Shown: piece after piece, positions 6,530-14,535 of the stretch
Layout of the letters: the number at the start of each line of letters is the position of its first letter
Numbering within the stretch: position 1 is the stretch's first letter
IMG/VR virus record: IMGVR_UViG_3300031933_000229
Coordinates: 1 to 37,656 of that record
DNA: 37,656 nt
From: a virus
Reading direction: 5' to 3' (one strand)
Program-made: the position numbers and the translations under genes
Notes under the pieces: model-generated
Database searches by the model: none
Told to the model about the DNA's origin: nothing
What the model saw: only the letters and a program-made list of their open reading frames with translations

Positions 6530-7500
6530 GGTGCCTCTCCGTCGATGGTGCAGCGGTAGCCCTGACCATTAATTGTATGGGTGACTGTCTTCATCAGCCA
6601 CGATCCGACAAGGCCGCTACGACCGGCTGTCACTTGAAGGTCTCCTTCAGCCATTAACAGGTTGTTTCCTGGCAGGGTGGCGCTGATGGTTGCCGCGCCT
6701 CTCTCAAAGGCAGCCAGCTTTGCACTTGCTGCAGATTTGGCCGTGGAGGCATCAGGATAGGCGTGGCGAATGACATAGACGGGCTGACCGCTGCCAATGG
6801 TTACAATAATGTCCTGGGCGCTTTCGATGTCATGCCAGCGAGCCTGGACACTGCCATATTTGCCTCGCTCGGCCATGGTGACATGCCACCTTGTCAGGTC
6901 GTTTTCTACTGCAGTGACAGGAGCGATGGTAATGCCACTGGCACTTTTCAGCTCACCACGAGGAACAAACAACAGGGTTCCATTGGCCGGTTTTGATACC
7001 GCGCCACGTTCTCTGGCCAAACGGGTCAGCAAGTGCAGATCTGATTCTTCGGTCTGGTCAATATGTTCCAGGAGCATATTGGTGAACGCCTCTGAAACTT
7101 TTGCTGTGTAGCCGTGCTCGGCGGCAATGGTCGTGACCAGATCGCCGATGGTGATCTGATCCCAGCTGCGCGATTTTGTTGCCTTGAATGCCTGACGCAT
7201 GTTGGCGGCTTTGGCACTTATGGTCAGCCTGTTCGGACGGCCAGAGATCTCCACTTCGTCAACCACATAAAGACCCATCTTGGCCAAGCCGGTTGAAACG
7301 TAGCCGATTGAGACGTCCAGCTCTGCGCCGGTGCGTGGCAACTCAATATGCGGTGCGCGATCGTCCAGGGTTATTTTGACCGTGTCGCTGTCCATGCCAG
7401 CCTGATCGGTGATATCCATTGACACAAACCGATCGCGGATCTGCGCGGTGACATCTGTGCTGTCGGCGAGTATTTTAAAATCTGGTGTCATCAGTCCCAC
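6526..7500 (-). CDS. D: Late control protein D / baseplate hub
   Basis: This 324-aa homologue of P2 gpD belongs to the T4 gp27-like hub family. Recognisable parts: PDFKILADSTDVTAQIRDRF at the N-terminus, SMDITDQAGMDSDTVKITLDD, and LHLLTRLARERGAVSKPANG in the middle. The hub receives the spike (gpV) and connects to the tail tube. It overlaps the X gene by ten bases and W by four. The P2 name 'late control' reflects its interaction with Ogr; no such regulator is seen here. Confidence 0.92.
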   Translation of the reverse strand: MGLMTPDFKILADSTDVTAQIRDRFVSMDITDQAGMDSDTVKITLDDRAPHIELPRTGAELDVSIGYVSTGLAKMGLYVVDEVEISGRPNRLTISAKAANMRQAFKATKSRSWDQITIGDLVTTIAAEHGYTAKVSEAFTNMLLEHIDQTEESDLHLLTRLARERGAVSKPANGTLLFVPRGELKSASGITIAPVTAVENDLTRWHVTMAERGKYGSVQARWHDIESAQDIIVTIGSGQPVYVIRHAYPDASTAKSAASAKLAAFERGAATISATLPGNNLLMAEGDLQVTAGRSGLVGSWLMKTVTHTINGQGYRCTIDGEAP

Positions 7501-7694
7501 AACCTCACAACGGTCTGCTCTTCAGTAACGCTAATATCCGGCAGGGTGACAATCAGACCACCCGGCAAAACGGGGCCGTATGCCGAAAGGCCCGGATTGG
7601 CAACAAGCACTTGCTCAACAATGCCTGACGTGGATCCATAGTAGCGGTGACAAATGGCGTCGAGGACATCACCGTCTTTGGTGCGGTATTGCAT
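7491..7694 (-). CDS. X: Tail protein X (LysM-like)
   Basis: This 67-aa protein has the P2 gpX pattern: YRTKDGDVLDAICHRYYG at the N-terminus, which is a short LysM-like motif, then VLVANPGLSAYGPVLPGGLIVTLP (positions about 28-51). gpX-type proteins help organise the baseplate hub and can bind peptidoglycan-like ligands. The start codon abuts the last base of the U gene and the end overlaps gpD, in the canonical P2 order U-X-D. Confidence 0.9.
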   Translation of the reverse strand: MQYRTKDGDVLDAICHRYYGSTSGIVEQVLVANPGLSAYGPVLPGGLIVTLPDISVTEEQTVVRLWD

Positions 7695-8086
7695 CAGCTA
7701 TCCTCCCCATAGAATCCAAGACGCAGGGCAAATTCTTGCTTACGTGGGATACCGTTGGCGAAGAACGTCCCCTGTTTTTCGTCAATGCTCTCGATGCACC
7801 ACTTGCCCCATACTTTGCCGGTGCCGTCGGTCATCATTTTCGGCTGGCCTGTTCCTGCGACTTCGCGCATCTTGTCGATCTGCTTTAAACCGCCTTTAAA
7901 TTCTGGATAAATGATTCCTTCAAGGGTGATTGTTTCATCACCTTTACCAACAAACTGGCGCGCCGGAGCACGCCCGATACGTTCCTGGATCGGCCAGCGG
8001 TAAGCAACGCTACGCCGCAGGTTTTGATAGGCTGCCGTATCCAAAGAAAAGCGAAATTCACCCAGAGCCATCATGACTTCAGTCAT
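7694..8086 (-). CDS. U: Tail terminator protein U
   Basis: This 130-aa P2 gpU homologue caps the contractile tail or joins the tail to the baseplate hub. It shows MMALGEFRFSLDTAAYQNLRR at the start, then ERIGRAPARQFVGKGDETITLEG and GQPKMMTDGTGKVWGKWCIE, and ends FALRLGFYGED as the family does. The ATG at 8086 follows GGAAATCTCT and lies within the end of the tape measure gene; an upstream in-frame ATG at 8116 lacks a ribosome site. Confidence 0.9.
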   Translation of the reverse strand: MTEVMMALGEFRFSLDTAAYQNLRRSVAYRWPIQERIGRAPARQFVGKGDETITLEGIIYPEFKGGLKQIDKMREVAGTGQPKMMTDGTGKVWGKWCIESIDEKQGTFFANGIPRKQEFALRLGFYGEDS

Positions 8087-10250
8087 AGAGATTTCCTCTC
8101 TGTCTGGCCTCTGCACGGCGCTGTTGCTCAGTCAAATGGTCAGTGACTATTTGAGCCACGGCCTGTTCGTCCATGCCGGGTGTGGCGTGGATGGTGATCG
8201 GCGCTGAGATGCTGGTTGATTGATTCACGGCCTGTTGCGCTGGCTGCGCACTGGCGATCTCGGCGGCCAAACCTGCAGGACTGACATTTGTGCGCTGGCG
8301 CTGAGACCGAGGTGACATGCTGGCACCGACTTTCACGCCAGAGTCAGAACGACTATCGCCTGGAAGCTGATCATCAACACCTGGTTGAGGATCGTCGTCA
8401 TCTCCGAACAGATCACCGATGAATCCAGCCAGTTTTTGTCCGGCTTTAAACAGCAAGCCGACAGGGCTACGCTCCCAGATCTTGGTCAAAAATCCCACGC
8501 CCTGACTGAACAGGCTCTTAATGCCGGACCACATGGAACTGAAGAACCCTGTAATCGGCTGCCAATAGTGAACAATCAGCGCCGCAGCCCCACCCAGTGC
8601 AGCGACAATAAGCCCGATCGGATTGGCCATCATTGCCGCGTTAAACGCCCACTGGGCTGCCGCTGAAGCCATCAACGCGCCTTTAAACAGGGTGAACCCG
8701 ACAACGGCTCCGGTGATAAACTTACTTACTGCTGGATATTTTTCGACAAATATTCCGATATGGCCAACCATGCCGGTAATCGGACGTAACACCGCATTTA
8801 CAGCCGGAAGCAAAGTCCCGGCAAAGGCCAGACCAAGTGTCCTGACATTGCTTGTGAAAAGAGTCAGTTGCCCGCGGCCATCGTCCATAAACTTCTGATA
8901 GCTGGCATCGACAATGCCCCTGGAACTGTCAGCGACATCCTTTTGTGCCTCTGATAGTTCGTGCAACTTTGGGCCAAGCAGTGACACCATCCTGATCCCT
9001 TCGTCACCGAAGACACGTTGCAGATCATCAATGGTGGATTGCTCCATGTTGTCAAAACCACCGATGGCGTCTGACATGGCCTGAAGCGTGGCAATGACAT
9101 CAAGGCCACCATCGAAACCACGCGACATATCGAAACCAAACTCTTCTGAAGCCTTGGACAAGTTACGGAAAGTTGCAGTCAGAGCCGTTCCCGCCATGCT
9201 CCCCTGTAGTCCGGCAGAGTTCAACGCACCGAGCAGTGTTGCACCCTGCTCCAGGTTGACGTTGTATTGCGCCAAGGCCGGGGTTGCCATTTTGAACGAT
9301 TCGCCAAGCTGTGAGAAATCCCGTAGCTGGAATTTGAACTGTGTTTTTGTCAGCACATCGCCAATGCGCTGCAGACGCTCAACGGTAGAGCCTTCAAGTG
9401 CCCCACCGAGATTATTAAAGGTGGTCGCCACAACTTCACCAACCTGCTCCGCAGCACCTTCAGTGATGGTTGAAACTTTTGAAACAATTTCAGATCCGGC
9501 ACGGGCCGTTGCCGCATCCAGCCCGGCAGAGTTCAGGGCATACTCGATATTGAGGAGATCGGTTTCATTGGCAAGGCTTTTACGGGCGTAGGCCAAGGCA
9601 TGACGGCGCGATTTCGCCAGTTCCTTGCCGACGTTTTCGGCGTTCATGACGGTGGATAATCGTGTCGCACTGCGGCCAAAATCCATGGCCTCGCCGACCA
9701 GACTACCGGCACCATAGAGCAGGCCTGCGGCACCGAGCATTTCACCACGCATATCCATGACACGGCCTTTGGCGGCATCACGTTGCGACATACGCTTTTT
9801 CAGGCGGGCGTACTTTGCTTCGGTTCTTTCAATTTCGCGGCCAAGGCGAGTGTATTCATGGGCAACATCTTTAACGCTGACACCAGAATTAACCATGGCC
9901 CGTTGGCTTTTCTGCAAATTGTCCCGCTGTTTTTCAAGAGCCGTTGACAGCTTTTCAGATTGCCGTTGAGCCACCTCAAGATCTTTTGCCAGGCCGCTGT
10001 TTTTAGAATCTTTTCGCAAAGCAGCCTTGACCCTCAAGACTTCTTTTTGCGCTTGGCTTAATTTCAACCGGGTTTTCTCAATGGCGACCTGGTCTTTTTC
10101 AAAACGCTCGATCAGCCCACGCTTACCGGACAAATCTTTTATTGCTGCGCCAAGCGTGTTAATCTGTTGTTTAGCGCCACTGATCGCACCAGGAAAACTG
10201 GCGGCCAGCGTGGCACCAACGACTACGCCTATTGATAAGGATTTGTCCAT
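8079..10250 (-). CDS. T: Tail tape measure protein (P2 gpT-like, TP901 core)
   Basis: This 723-aa protein sets tail length and travels through the tube. It has a coiled-coil N-terminal third (about 40-165), the conserved TP901 core around residues 190-480 (LSTVMNAENVGKELAKSRR, EYALNSAGLDAATARAGSE, VATTFNNLGGALEGS, ATALTATFRNLSKASEEFG-like text), and hydrophobic segments at about 520-565 (AVVGFTLFKGALMASAAAQW, NPIGLIVAALGGAAALIVHY). The C-terminus is low-complexity and ends in a QAVAQIVTDHL helix. A GGAAGA site precedes the ATG. The start codon region is overlapped on the other strand by the start of a small rightward gene (10249-10479). Confidence 0.93.
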   Translation of the reverse strand: MDKSLSIGVVVGATLAASFPGAISGAKQQINTLGAAIKDLSGKRGLIERFEKDQVAIEKTRLKLSQAQKEVLRVKAALRKDSKNSGLAKDLEVAQRQSEKLSTALEKQRDNLQKSQRAMVNSGVSVKDVAHEYTRLGREIERTEAKYARLKKRMSQRDAAKGRVMDMRGEMLGAAGLLYGAGSLVGEAMDFGRSATRLSTVMNAENVGKELAKSRRHALAYARKSLANETDLLNIEYALNSAGLDAATARAGSEIVSKVSTITEGAAEQVGEVVATTFNNLGGALEGSTVERLQRIGDVLTKTQFKFQLRDFSQLGESFKMATPALAQYNVNLEQGATLLGALNSAGLQGSMAGTALTATFRNLSKASEEFGFDMSRGFDGGLDVIATLQAMSDAIGGFDNMEQSTIDDLQRVFGDEGIRMVSLLGPKLHELSEAQKDVADSSRGIVDASYQKFMDDGRGQLTLFTSNVRTLGLAFAGTLLPAVNAVLRPITGMVGHIGIFVEKYPAVSKFITGAVVGFTLFKGALMASAAAQWAFNAAMMANPIGLIVAALGGAAALIVHYWQPITGFFSSMWSGIKSLFSQGVGFLTKIWERSPVGLLFKAGQKLAGFIGDLFGDDDDPQPGVDDQLPGDSRSDSGVKVGASMSPRSQRQRTNVSPAGLAAEIASAQPAQQAVNQSTSISAPITIHATPGMDEQAVAQIVTDHLTEQQRRAEARQRGNLYD

Positions 10251-10479
10251 GCGTCAATTCTTCCCGGCAAATATCATTTTTATTGCCATCTGGTGTGGAG
10301 CAACCTTCATCGCGGTACCACATTGTGAAGCGTTGTCCACCGCTTTCTTTCTTGGATTTATCTGTGCTCTTTTTCTCTGCATCCCAACAGCTTTTACAGT
10401 GGGGATCTTGACCAACCTGATGCATCAGCTTGTTCAACCGAAAGAGCGAACCACATCAAAGCCAGCAATTCTCGGTTAA
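10249..10479 (+). CDS. Small two-TM membrane protein on the opposite strand (possible moron)
   Basis: This 76-aa product starts with an ATG eight or so bases after an AAGGA site. It has two hydrophobic stretches, NIIFIAIWCGATFIAV (8-23) and FFLGFICALFLCIPTAFTVG (about 33-52), and a short basic tail (QPKERTTSKPAILG). It reads against the tail operon and fills the gap between E/E' and the tape measure gene. An intrinsic terminator for the same strand follows eight bases after the stop. The ribosome site, two TM segments and terminator together support a real, separately transcribed gene, perhaps lysogen-expressed (superinfection exclusion or similar). No homologue is recognised, and the start overlaps the tape measure ATG by two bases on the other strand. 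Confidence 0.6.
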   Translation: MRQFFPANIIFIAIWCGATFIAVPHCEALSTAFFLGFICALFLCIPTAFTVGILTNLMHQLVQPKERTTSKPAILG

Positions 10480-10486
10480 ACCTGCT

Positions 10487-10525
10487 CTGTGCTGGAGGAT
10501 CTCTATGGCCTCCAGCACAGTTTTT
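10487..10525 (+). terminator. Rho-independent terminator of the rightward gene
   Basis: A perfect 12-bp stem, CTGTGCTGGAGG (10487-10498) and CCTCCAGCACAG (10509-10520), with a 10-base loop is followed directly by TTTTT (10521-10525). On the opposite strand no T-run follows, so it terminates rightward transcription and protects the E gene from antisense reading. Confidence 0.85.
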
Positions 10526-10530
10526 CATCG

Positions 10531-10907
10531 CTACTTCTTCTTGTGAACATCCTTAATAACGTTCCACCAGTCCATCAGTTCCTCGACTTCCATCCCAATC
10601 AAATCACTGTAAGACCAATGGGTGTAGCTATTGACCAGGACGACTATTCGCTTGAGGTCTCCTGGTCGGGCGTCAAAAAACCGCGATAGGTATCCTGCAG
10701 TGATTGGTAATCAATAAGATCAAGCTCTTCAATAACCGCTGGCGATACTTCAGTAAGGTTTGCAAACAGACACACTTCCTGTTGAGCTTCGCTGGCTTTC
10801 ATTTTTGTCACTGCCAGTTGATCTTTAACGCGAGGACGGCGAATAGTGATGGCCTGGTGTTCCTGCCCATCGACGGTGACGGGATATTTCAAAATGATTT
10901 TTTTCAC
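10531..10907 (-). CDS. Tail assembly chaperone E+E' (programmed -1 frameshift product)
   Basis: The first 78 codons are shared with gpE. At the slippery heptamer T TTT TTG (10680-10674) a -1 shift opens a 47-residue extension (DARPGDLKRIVV..., containing SYSDLIGMEVEELMDWWN) that ends at 10531, giving a 125-aa fusion. This is the E/E' arrangement of P2, equivalent to lambda G/GT: the frameshifted form binds the tape measure protein while the short form keeps it soluble. The extension's aromatic 'MDWWN' end and its position directly before the tape measure gene fit the family. The shift is inferred from the sequence, not measured. Confidence 0.85.
10644..10907 (-). CDS. E: Tail assembly chaperone E (unshifted product)
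   Basis: This 87-aa P2 gpE-like protein has KIILKYPVTVDGQEHQAITI at the N-terminus, a RRPRVKDQL segment, and a helical SPAVIEELDLIDYQSLQDTY region (55-74) typical of the family. It is the main product; a minority of ribosomes would shift into the E' frame. It lies 27 bases downstream of the tail tube gene. The zero-frame tail after the slip site is only nine residues (TPDQETSSE). Confidence 0.88.
   Translation of the reverse strand: MKKIILKYPVTVDGQEHQAITIRRPRVKDQLAVTKMKASEAQQEVCLFANLTEVSPAVIEELDLIDYQSLQDTYRGFLTPDQETSSE
10674..10680 (-). other. Slippery heptamer for -1 frameshift
   Basis: On the coding strand the sequence is TTTTTTG, read in zero frame as (GG)T TTT TTG, which fits the X XXY YYZ rule exactly. 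The -1 frame downstream is open for 47 codons and encodes a recognisable E' extension. Confidence 0.85.
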
Positions 10908-10934
10908 TGCTTTAAACTCCTTTTAAAGGTCTAT

Positions 10935-11438
10935 TTACATACCAAGGGCGGCGCGCTGACCAGCCAGCTGGTCGACACCACCGATGATGCGGATCATGTT
11001 CTCGGCGTCGATTTCGTGGATCACCTCGCCGTCAAGGGTCAGCTTGTAGTAGCGCACGGCGATTGTGCCTTTGAGCGTGGCACGTTCTCCAGGCTTCCAG
11101 GTCCCCATATCCTGTTCTTTGAGCATGCCGCGCAGGTTGATGACGGCCGCTTTCACGTCGCCTTCCTCGGTTTCGATCGCGCCTCTGAACACCAGAGGAA
11201 CTTGGTTTCCTGGAGCCAGGCCGAACTGCTTGAGGATGTCGCTGTCGTATTTCGACAAGGTAAAACCGGCCTCCAATTTCTCCATACCGACTTCGAGTTC
11301 AACCGGGGCATCAAGCCCGCCGCCCCGGTATTCGTCGGTTTTCATTGTGAGCTTGGGCGGGGTGAGTTCGTCGGTGACTCCGGCATAGCCACGACCATCA
11401 ATGAACAGGTTCATGTTTTTCAGGATTTCGGCAATCAT
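10935..11438 (-). CDS. FII: Major tail tube protein FII
   Basis: This 167-aa homologue of the P2 tail tube protein begins with IAEILKNMNLFIDGRGYAG, continues with an LTPPKLTMKTDEYRGGGLD loop, and has a DAPVELEVGMEKLEAGFTL strand region, followed by GERATLKGTIAVRYYKLTLDG and a C-terminal helix. It polymerises into the inner tube inside the sheath. The ATG overlaps the sheath stop by four bases. Confidence 0.93.
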   Translation of the reverse strand: MIAEILKNMNLFIDGRGYAGVTDELTPPKLTMKTDEYRGGGLDAPVELEVGMEKLEAGFTLSKYDSDILKQFGLAPGNQVPLVFRGAIETEEGDVKAAVINLRGMLKEQDMGTWKPGERATLKGTIAVRYYKLTLDGEVIHEIDAENMIRIIGGVDQLAGQRAALGM

Positions 11439-12628
11439 GCGAAGACCTCCTCAATGTAATCGTCTACCAGATGACTACGGAGCGTGATGTGCTCTGCCGG
11501 ATACGGCGGGGTGAAGTCAAAGTCAAAATAGACTTTACCGGCGGCGATCTGGTCGGCGGTGTTCAATTCTTCATTGGCCCAGCACTCACCACCAAGAATG
11601 GCCCCTTTGGCTTTGAGGTTGCGCAGGTAGGCGTTGACGCCTTCGAGAACATCTTCGACATAGGTCTTGGTGATGTTGCGATCGACAGCCCACAGATGGT
11701 TAACCAGGATGCTTTCGTTGATCATGTCTGCCGTGCGAACAACGCTGAGGAATGCCCACTTGCTGTCTGCAGACAGGGTGCGATTACCCCAAAGCCGATA
11801 GCCGTTCTGGTTGATGATGGTGGCGATGTTTTGCTCGTTGAGCAAATTGGCGCGGCTGTTGGCGTCGCCCAGAGTAAAATCAATAGCGCGGGTGGTACCG
11901 CCGATGCCGTACATTTCACGGTTGGACGGTGACCACCAGAAACCACGCTCGTTGTCGCTCTTGGCGATCATGCCAGCGACACGGGCTGATGCAGGTTGGT
12001 CAATGTAGGCGCTGGTGGTTTCGTCCCATACCTTGACACCAGGGTCGACGACATAGACTCGCTTGCTGCCAAAATCAGAAGCCCAGGTCTGTGCGTCTGT
12101 GTCGTTGGTATTGGGTCCGTCGGCAATGATGACGGCACGCATCTGATCGGCAATGCCAAGCAGTTCAGTAACAACCGGGTTAGCCAGTGTGGCAGGCCGT
12201 TGGCTGGTGAATCCCGGCGCGCAGAGGATCTTAGGCGCATAGCCAAGAATGGATTCTGCGGCAAGAAATGCCTGCACACCTTGATATTGCCCAGTACCGG
12301 CATCAACACCACCAACCACATTGGTCAGCGTGGCTGTTTCATCAGCGCCTTCGTCAACTCGGACAACAACAACGACGGCCCCACACTGGTCGAAGATAGC
12401 GTCCATAGCGTCAGGCAACGTGCCTGCACTATCACCTACAGTGTCAAGCTTGGCGGCTTCGGTGCGATTACCGGCAATGAGCACCGGCGTGTTAAGTGGG
12501 AATGCGGTTGCATCGGCATCAGGCGCGGTGCCGATCATGCCGATGACGCTGGAACGCACCGTGGTGATCGGGCGGATACCATCGTCGATTTCAAGCACCT
12601 CAACCCCATGCAAAAAGGTCTCAGCCAT
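11435..12628 (-). CDS. FI: Contractile tail sheath protein FI
   Basis: This 397-aa P2 FI homologue shows FLHGVEVLEIDDGIRPITTV (4-23), SSVIGMIGTAPDA, the conserved GFTSQRPATLANPV region in the middle, and the C-terminal NRTLSADSKWAFLSVVRTADM followed by AHEITLRSHLVDDY-type strands. It forms the contractile outer sheath. It overlaps the small gene upstream by eight bases and the tube gene by four. Confidence 0.94.
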   Translation of the reverse strand: MAETFLHGVEVLEIDDGIRPITTVRSSVIGMIGTAPDADATAFPLNTPVLIAGNRTEAAKLDTVGDSAGTLPDAMDAIFDQCGAVVVVVRVDEGADETATLTNVVGGVDAGTGQYQGVQAFLAAESILGYAPKILCAPGFTSQRPATLANPVVTELLGIADQMRAVIIADGPNTNDTDAQTWASDFGSKRVYVVDPGVKVWDETTSAYIDQPASARVAGMIAKSDNERGFWWSPSNREMYGIGGTTRAIDFTLGDANSRANLLNEQNIATIINQNGYRLWGNRTLSADSKWAFLSVVRTADMINESILVNHLWAVDRNITKTYVEDVLEGVNAYLRNLKAKGAILGGECWANEELNTADQIAAGKVYFDFDFTPPYPAEHITLRSHLVDDYIEEVFA

Positions 12629-12809
12629 TGGTTACCTCCGTTTTCTTGGTTGTTTTCAAATCACGCTTGATTTTTCCTTCAAGCAGCAAATATTTAGCCT
12701 GGCGCGATGACAGTGTGAGCTGAGTTCCTTCAGCCTGGGGGATGTTGTTCAGGTCGAAGGGTTTGACCACAATGTATTTGTCAGGCGCTGTCTTTGTTCG
12801 TTTTGCCAT
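12621..12809 (-). CDS. Small basic protein (DUF2635/Mu gp38-like)
   Basis: This 62-aa basic protein (MAKRTKTAPDKYIVVKPF...) is placed immediately before the sheath gene, where Mu and many contractile phages have a small DUF2635-type protein. Its PxAxGxxL-like middle (NIPQAEGTQLTLSSRQAKYL) fits that family loosely. Function is unknown. It is coupled to both neighbours by one- and eight-base overlaps. Confidence 0.7.
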   Translation of the reverse strand: MAKRTKTAPDKYIVVKPFDLNNIPQAEGTQLTLSSRQAKYLLLEGKIKRDLKTTKKTEVTNG

Positions 12810-13024
12810 CAGTAAACCTTTCCTTCATGTTCGCTATCGGGTGCGCCGCTGGTGGTTTCAACCACGGCATTTTCGACGATCTCTTCAATGATTCCTGCGC
12901 ACATGGCTTCCAACGCTGCATCGCGGTATTCCAGGGCGTCTGCATTGTCACTGCCCTGATAGGCGGCAACCTGTGCCATGTGGGCCTTAATTTTGTCACG
13001 CATGCTCGATGCATTCAGGGCCAT
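12809..13024 (-). CDS. Small hypothetical tail-region protein
   Basis: This 71-aa acidic, helical protein (SSMRDKIKAHMAQVAAYQGS, EYRDAALEAMCAGIIEEIVENAVVE) starts at an ATG with a GGAGT site that overlaps the last base of the spike gene. I do not recognise the family with certainty. Small proteins of this shape commonly lie between the gpV spike and the sheath in Mu/P2 hybrids. Confidence 0.75.
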   Translation of the reverse strand: MALNASSMRDKIKAHMAQVAAYQGSDNADALEYRDAALEAMCAGIIEEIVENAVVETTSGAPDSEHEGKVY

Positions 13025-13551
13025 CAGAACGACTCCTTTACGGTTGGTGAGATGTGCGGATGCGGCTTGCCGGTGTAGGTACACAGGCAGTCGCCCTGGA
13101 CGGAGCCTTTTACCGTTCCACCATCTTTGCCGATAACCTCAACGGTGCCTTTTCCGATGATCTGAACCAATCCTTCAGCAGAGACGATCAGCTTGCCGCT
13201 GTTGCGATCGTACTCAGCAAAACCACCATCCTTAAATTCGATGCGGCACTTGTCCCTGGTAGTTTCCGGTGCCGGGTAGCTGCTCTGGTAAATGGACGGC
13301 AGCACGACGCCCTGGGCCAGATCTCCACCGGGGCTGAGCACCATCACCTGTTCACCTGGTTCCGGTGCCCACCAGCTGCGATCTTCCCCGGCGCGGCGAG
13401 TCAGCCATGGCAGCCAGGTGGTGGTGATGTTGCCAATGGTGACGGTGACGCGAGCGGTAGCATCGTCGAGTTGCTTGATCGTGCCGACGCGCAGCACGTT
13501 GGCCAGGCGGCGCTCGATCTCTGTGACCCGGAAGGCCAGATCATCATTCAT
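13024..13551 (-). CDS. V: Baseplate spike protein V
   Basis: This 175-aa P2 gpV / Mu gp45 homologue is the membrane-piercing spike. The N-terminal helix FRVTEIERRLANVLRVGTI leads into an OB-fold with VTIGNITTTWLPWLTRRAGE and the WWAPEPGEQVMVLSPGGDL motif (about 65-83). Near-repeated strands (KLIVSAEGLVQIIGKGTVEV, IGKDGGTVKG) form the beta-helix. The ending has GKPHPHISPTVK, which resembles the metal-binding HxH tip of gpV. A GGAG site lies before the ATG at 13551, inside the end of the gp37-like gene. Confidence 0.92.
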   Translation of the reverse strand: MNDDLAFRVTEIERRLANVLRVGTIKQLDDATARVTVTIGNITTTWLPWLTRRAGEDRSWWAPEPGEQVMVLSPGGDLAQGVVLPSIYQSSYPAPETTRDKCRIEFKDGGFAEYDRNSGKLIVSAEGLVQIIGKGTVEVIGKDGGTVKGSVQGDCLCTYTGKPHPHISPTVKESF

Positions 13552-14083
13552 CGGCGGTGATCTCCACGTAATCGTCAATGTGTGGCGGACCGACATCCGG
13601 GGTGACACCGACATAGACGTCGGTGGGGATAATTCCATCGGCTACAAGATCTTCTTCGCTCATGCGGATGGTCTGCCGCCAGATGACAGCCCAGATTGCA
13701 ACGCCAGCTTTATCGATGGTGCCGCTGTAGAAATTCTGAGCGGTAACCTTTTGCGCGCCGCCCGTTTTTCCAAATCGACGTGATGGCAACCAGGCCACCA
13801 ATACGCTGACGATATTGCTTGAGCTGACCTCCTTTGGTAGGTTCGGCACATCTTTCGTCAACACGTAGGCGACCATCTGCAGGGTGACATCGCGGGATTC
13901 GTCATCGACTTCTTCAACACCAACCACACCCATGCTGGCGACATAGACAGCAGGAACTCGCGTTGCCAGTCGCTTAACTTCATCAAGATTAAAGCGGCCT
14001 GGATGCGTGGTGCAGGCTTTGAGGTCTGGCAGCTTTGCCTTGATGGCTGCGGCGACTGATGTGCTGAATTCGTTGATGGTCAT
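13544..14083 (-). CDS. Mu gp37-like tail protein (DUF1834)
   Basis: This 179-aa protein has the gp37/DUF1834 pattern: MTINEFSTSVAAAIKAKLPD at the N-terminus, VKRLATRVPAVYVASMGV, then DVTLQMVAYVLTKD and RRFGKTGGAQKVTAQNFYSG. It lies between the G-type morphogenesis gene and the spike gene as in Mu-like phages and is probably involved in the head-tail connection or tail completion. Confidence 0.82.
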   Translation of the reverse strand: MTINEFSTSVAAAIKAKLPDLKACTTHPGRFNLDEVKRLATRVPAVYVASMGVVGVEEVDDESRDVTLQMVAYVLTKDVPNLPKEVSSSNIVSVLVAWLPSRRFGKTGGAQKVTAQNFYSGTIDKAGVAIWAVIWRQTIRMSEEDLVADGIIPTDVYVGVTPDVGPPHIDDYVEITADE

Positions 14084-14535
14084 TGCAGAATCCTGTTAAA
14101 AAATTCCGTGGTCAGTTGTTCGAGTTCGTCCATGTTGTCCGGTGACAGTCCTAAGTACGGGCGCTCCGGGATGGGAATGCCGACGGCTTCGCCACCGAAC
14201 TGGTGGATCGCGCCATAAATTAGGTTGGTGCCGATTTCGACGCCGTCGCCGGTCAGCTCCCAGGTGATGCTGTCAAGCAAATCTCCCTCACCGATGAGGA
14301 TCTGCTGGTTATCGTGCCGGGTATTGAGGTAGCGCGCCGACCACGGCTCCCAGGGGGTGCTGTCCGGCGCGCCTTCTTCATCTTCAATGCGCCGCCGGGT
14401 CTGGCTCTCGACCAGGGCACCGGCATCGCGCAGCAACGGGATGAGATCCCGATCGGTTAAGCTGGCCAGCTGATTGAGGCGATCGCACAGTCGGAGCAGA
14501 TCGGCGTCGTCGACGCGGATGCCAGTGCCGCTCAC
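14080..14535 (-). CDS. Virion morphogenesis protein (Mu gpG / P2 gpS-like)
   Basis: This 151-aa protein carries the phage virion morphogenesis signature: a helical N-terminus with LCDRLNQLASLTDRDLIPLL, RRRIEDEEGAPDSTPWEPWS (about 47-66), LLDSITWELTGDGVEIGTN (85-103), and IYGAIHQFGGEAVGIPIPER followed by PYLGLSP. It acts in tail completion or head-tail joining. It overlaps both neighbours by four bases. Confidence 0.88.
   Translation of the reverse strand: MSGTGIRVDDADLLRLCDRLNQLASLTDRDLIPLLRDAGALVESQTRRRIEDEEGAPDSTPWEPWSARYLNTRHDNQQILIGEGDLLDSITWELTGDGVEIGTNLIYGAIHQFGGEAVGIPIPERPYLGLSPDNMDELEQLTTEFFNRILQ

Noticed and set aside
10171-10437. Leftward 88-aa frame opposite the small membrane-protein gene
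   Set aside because: Cys/Trp-rich chance composition, no ribosome site; the rightward frame has a ribosome site and a terminator.
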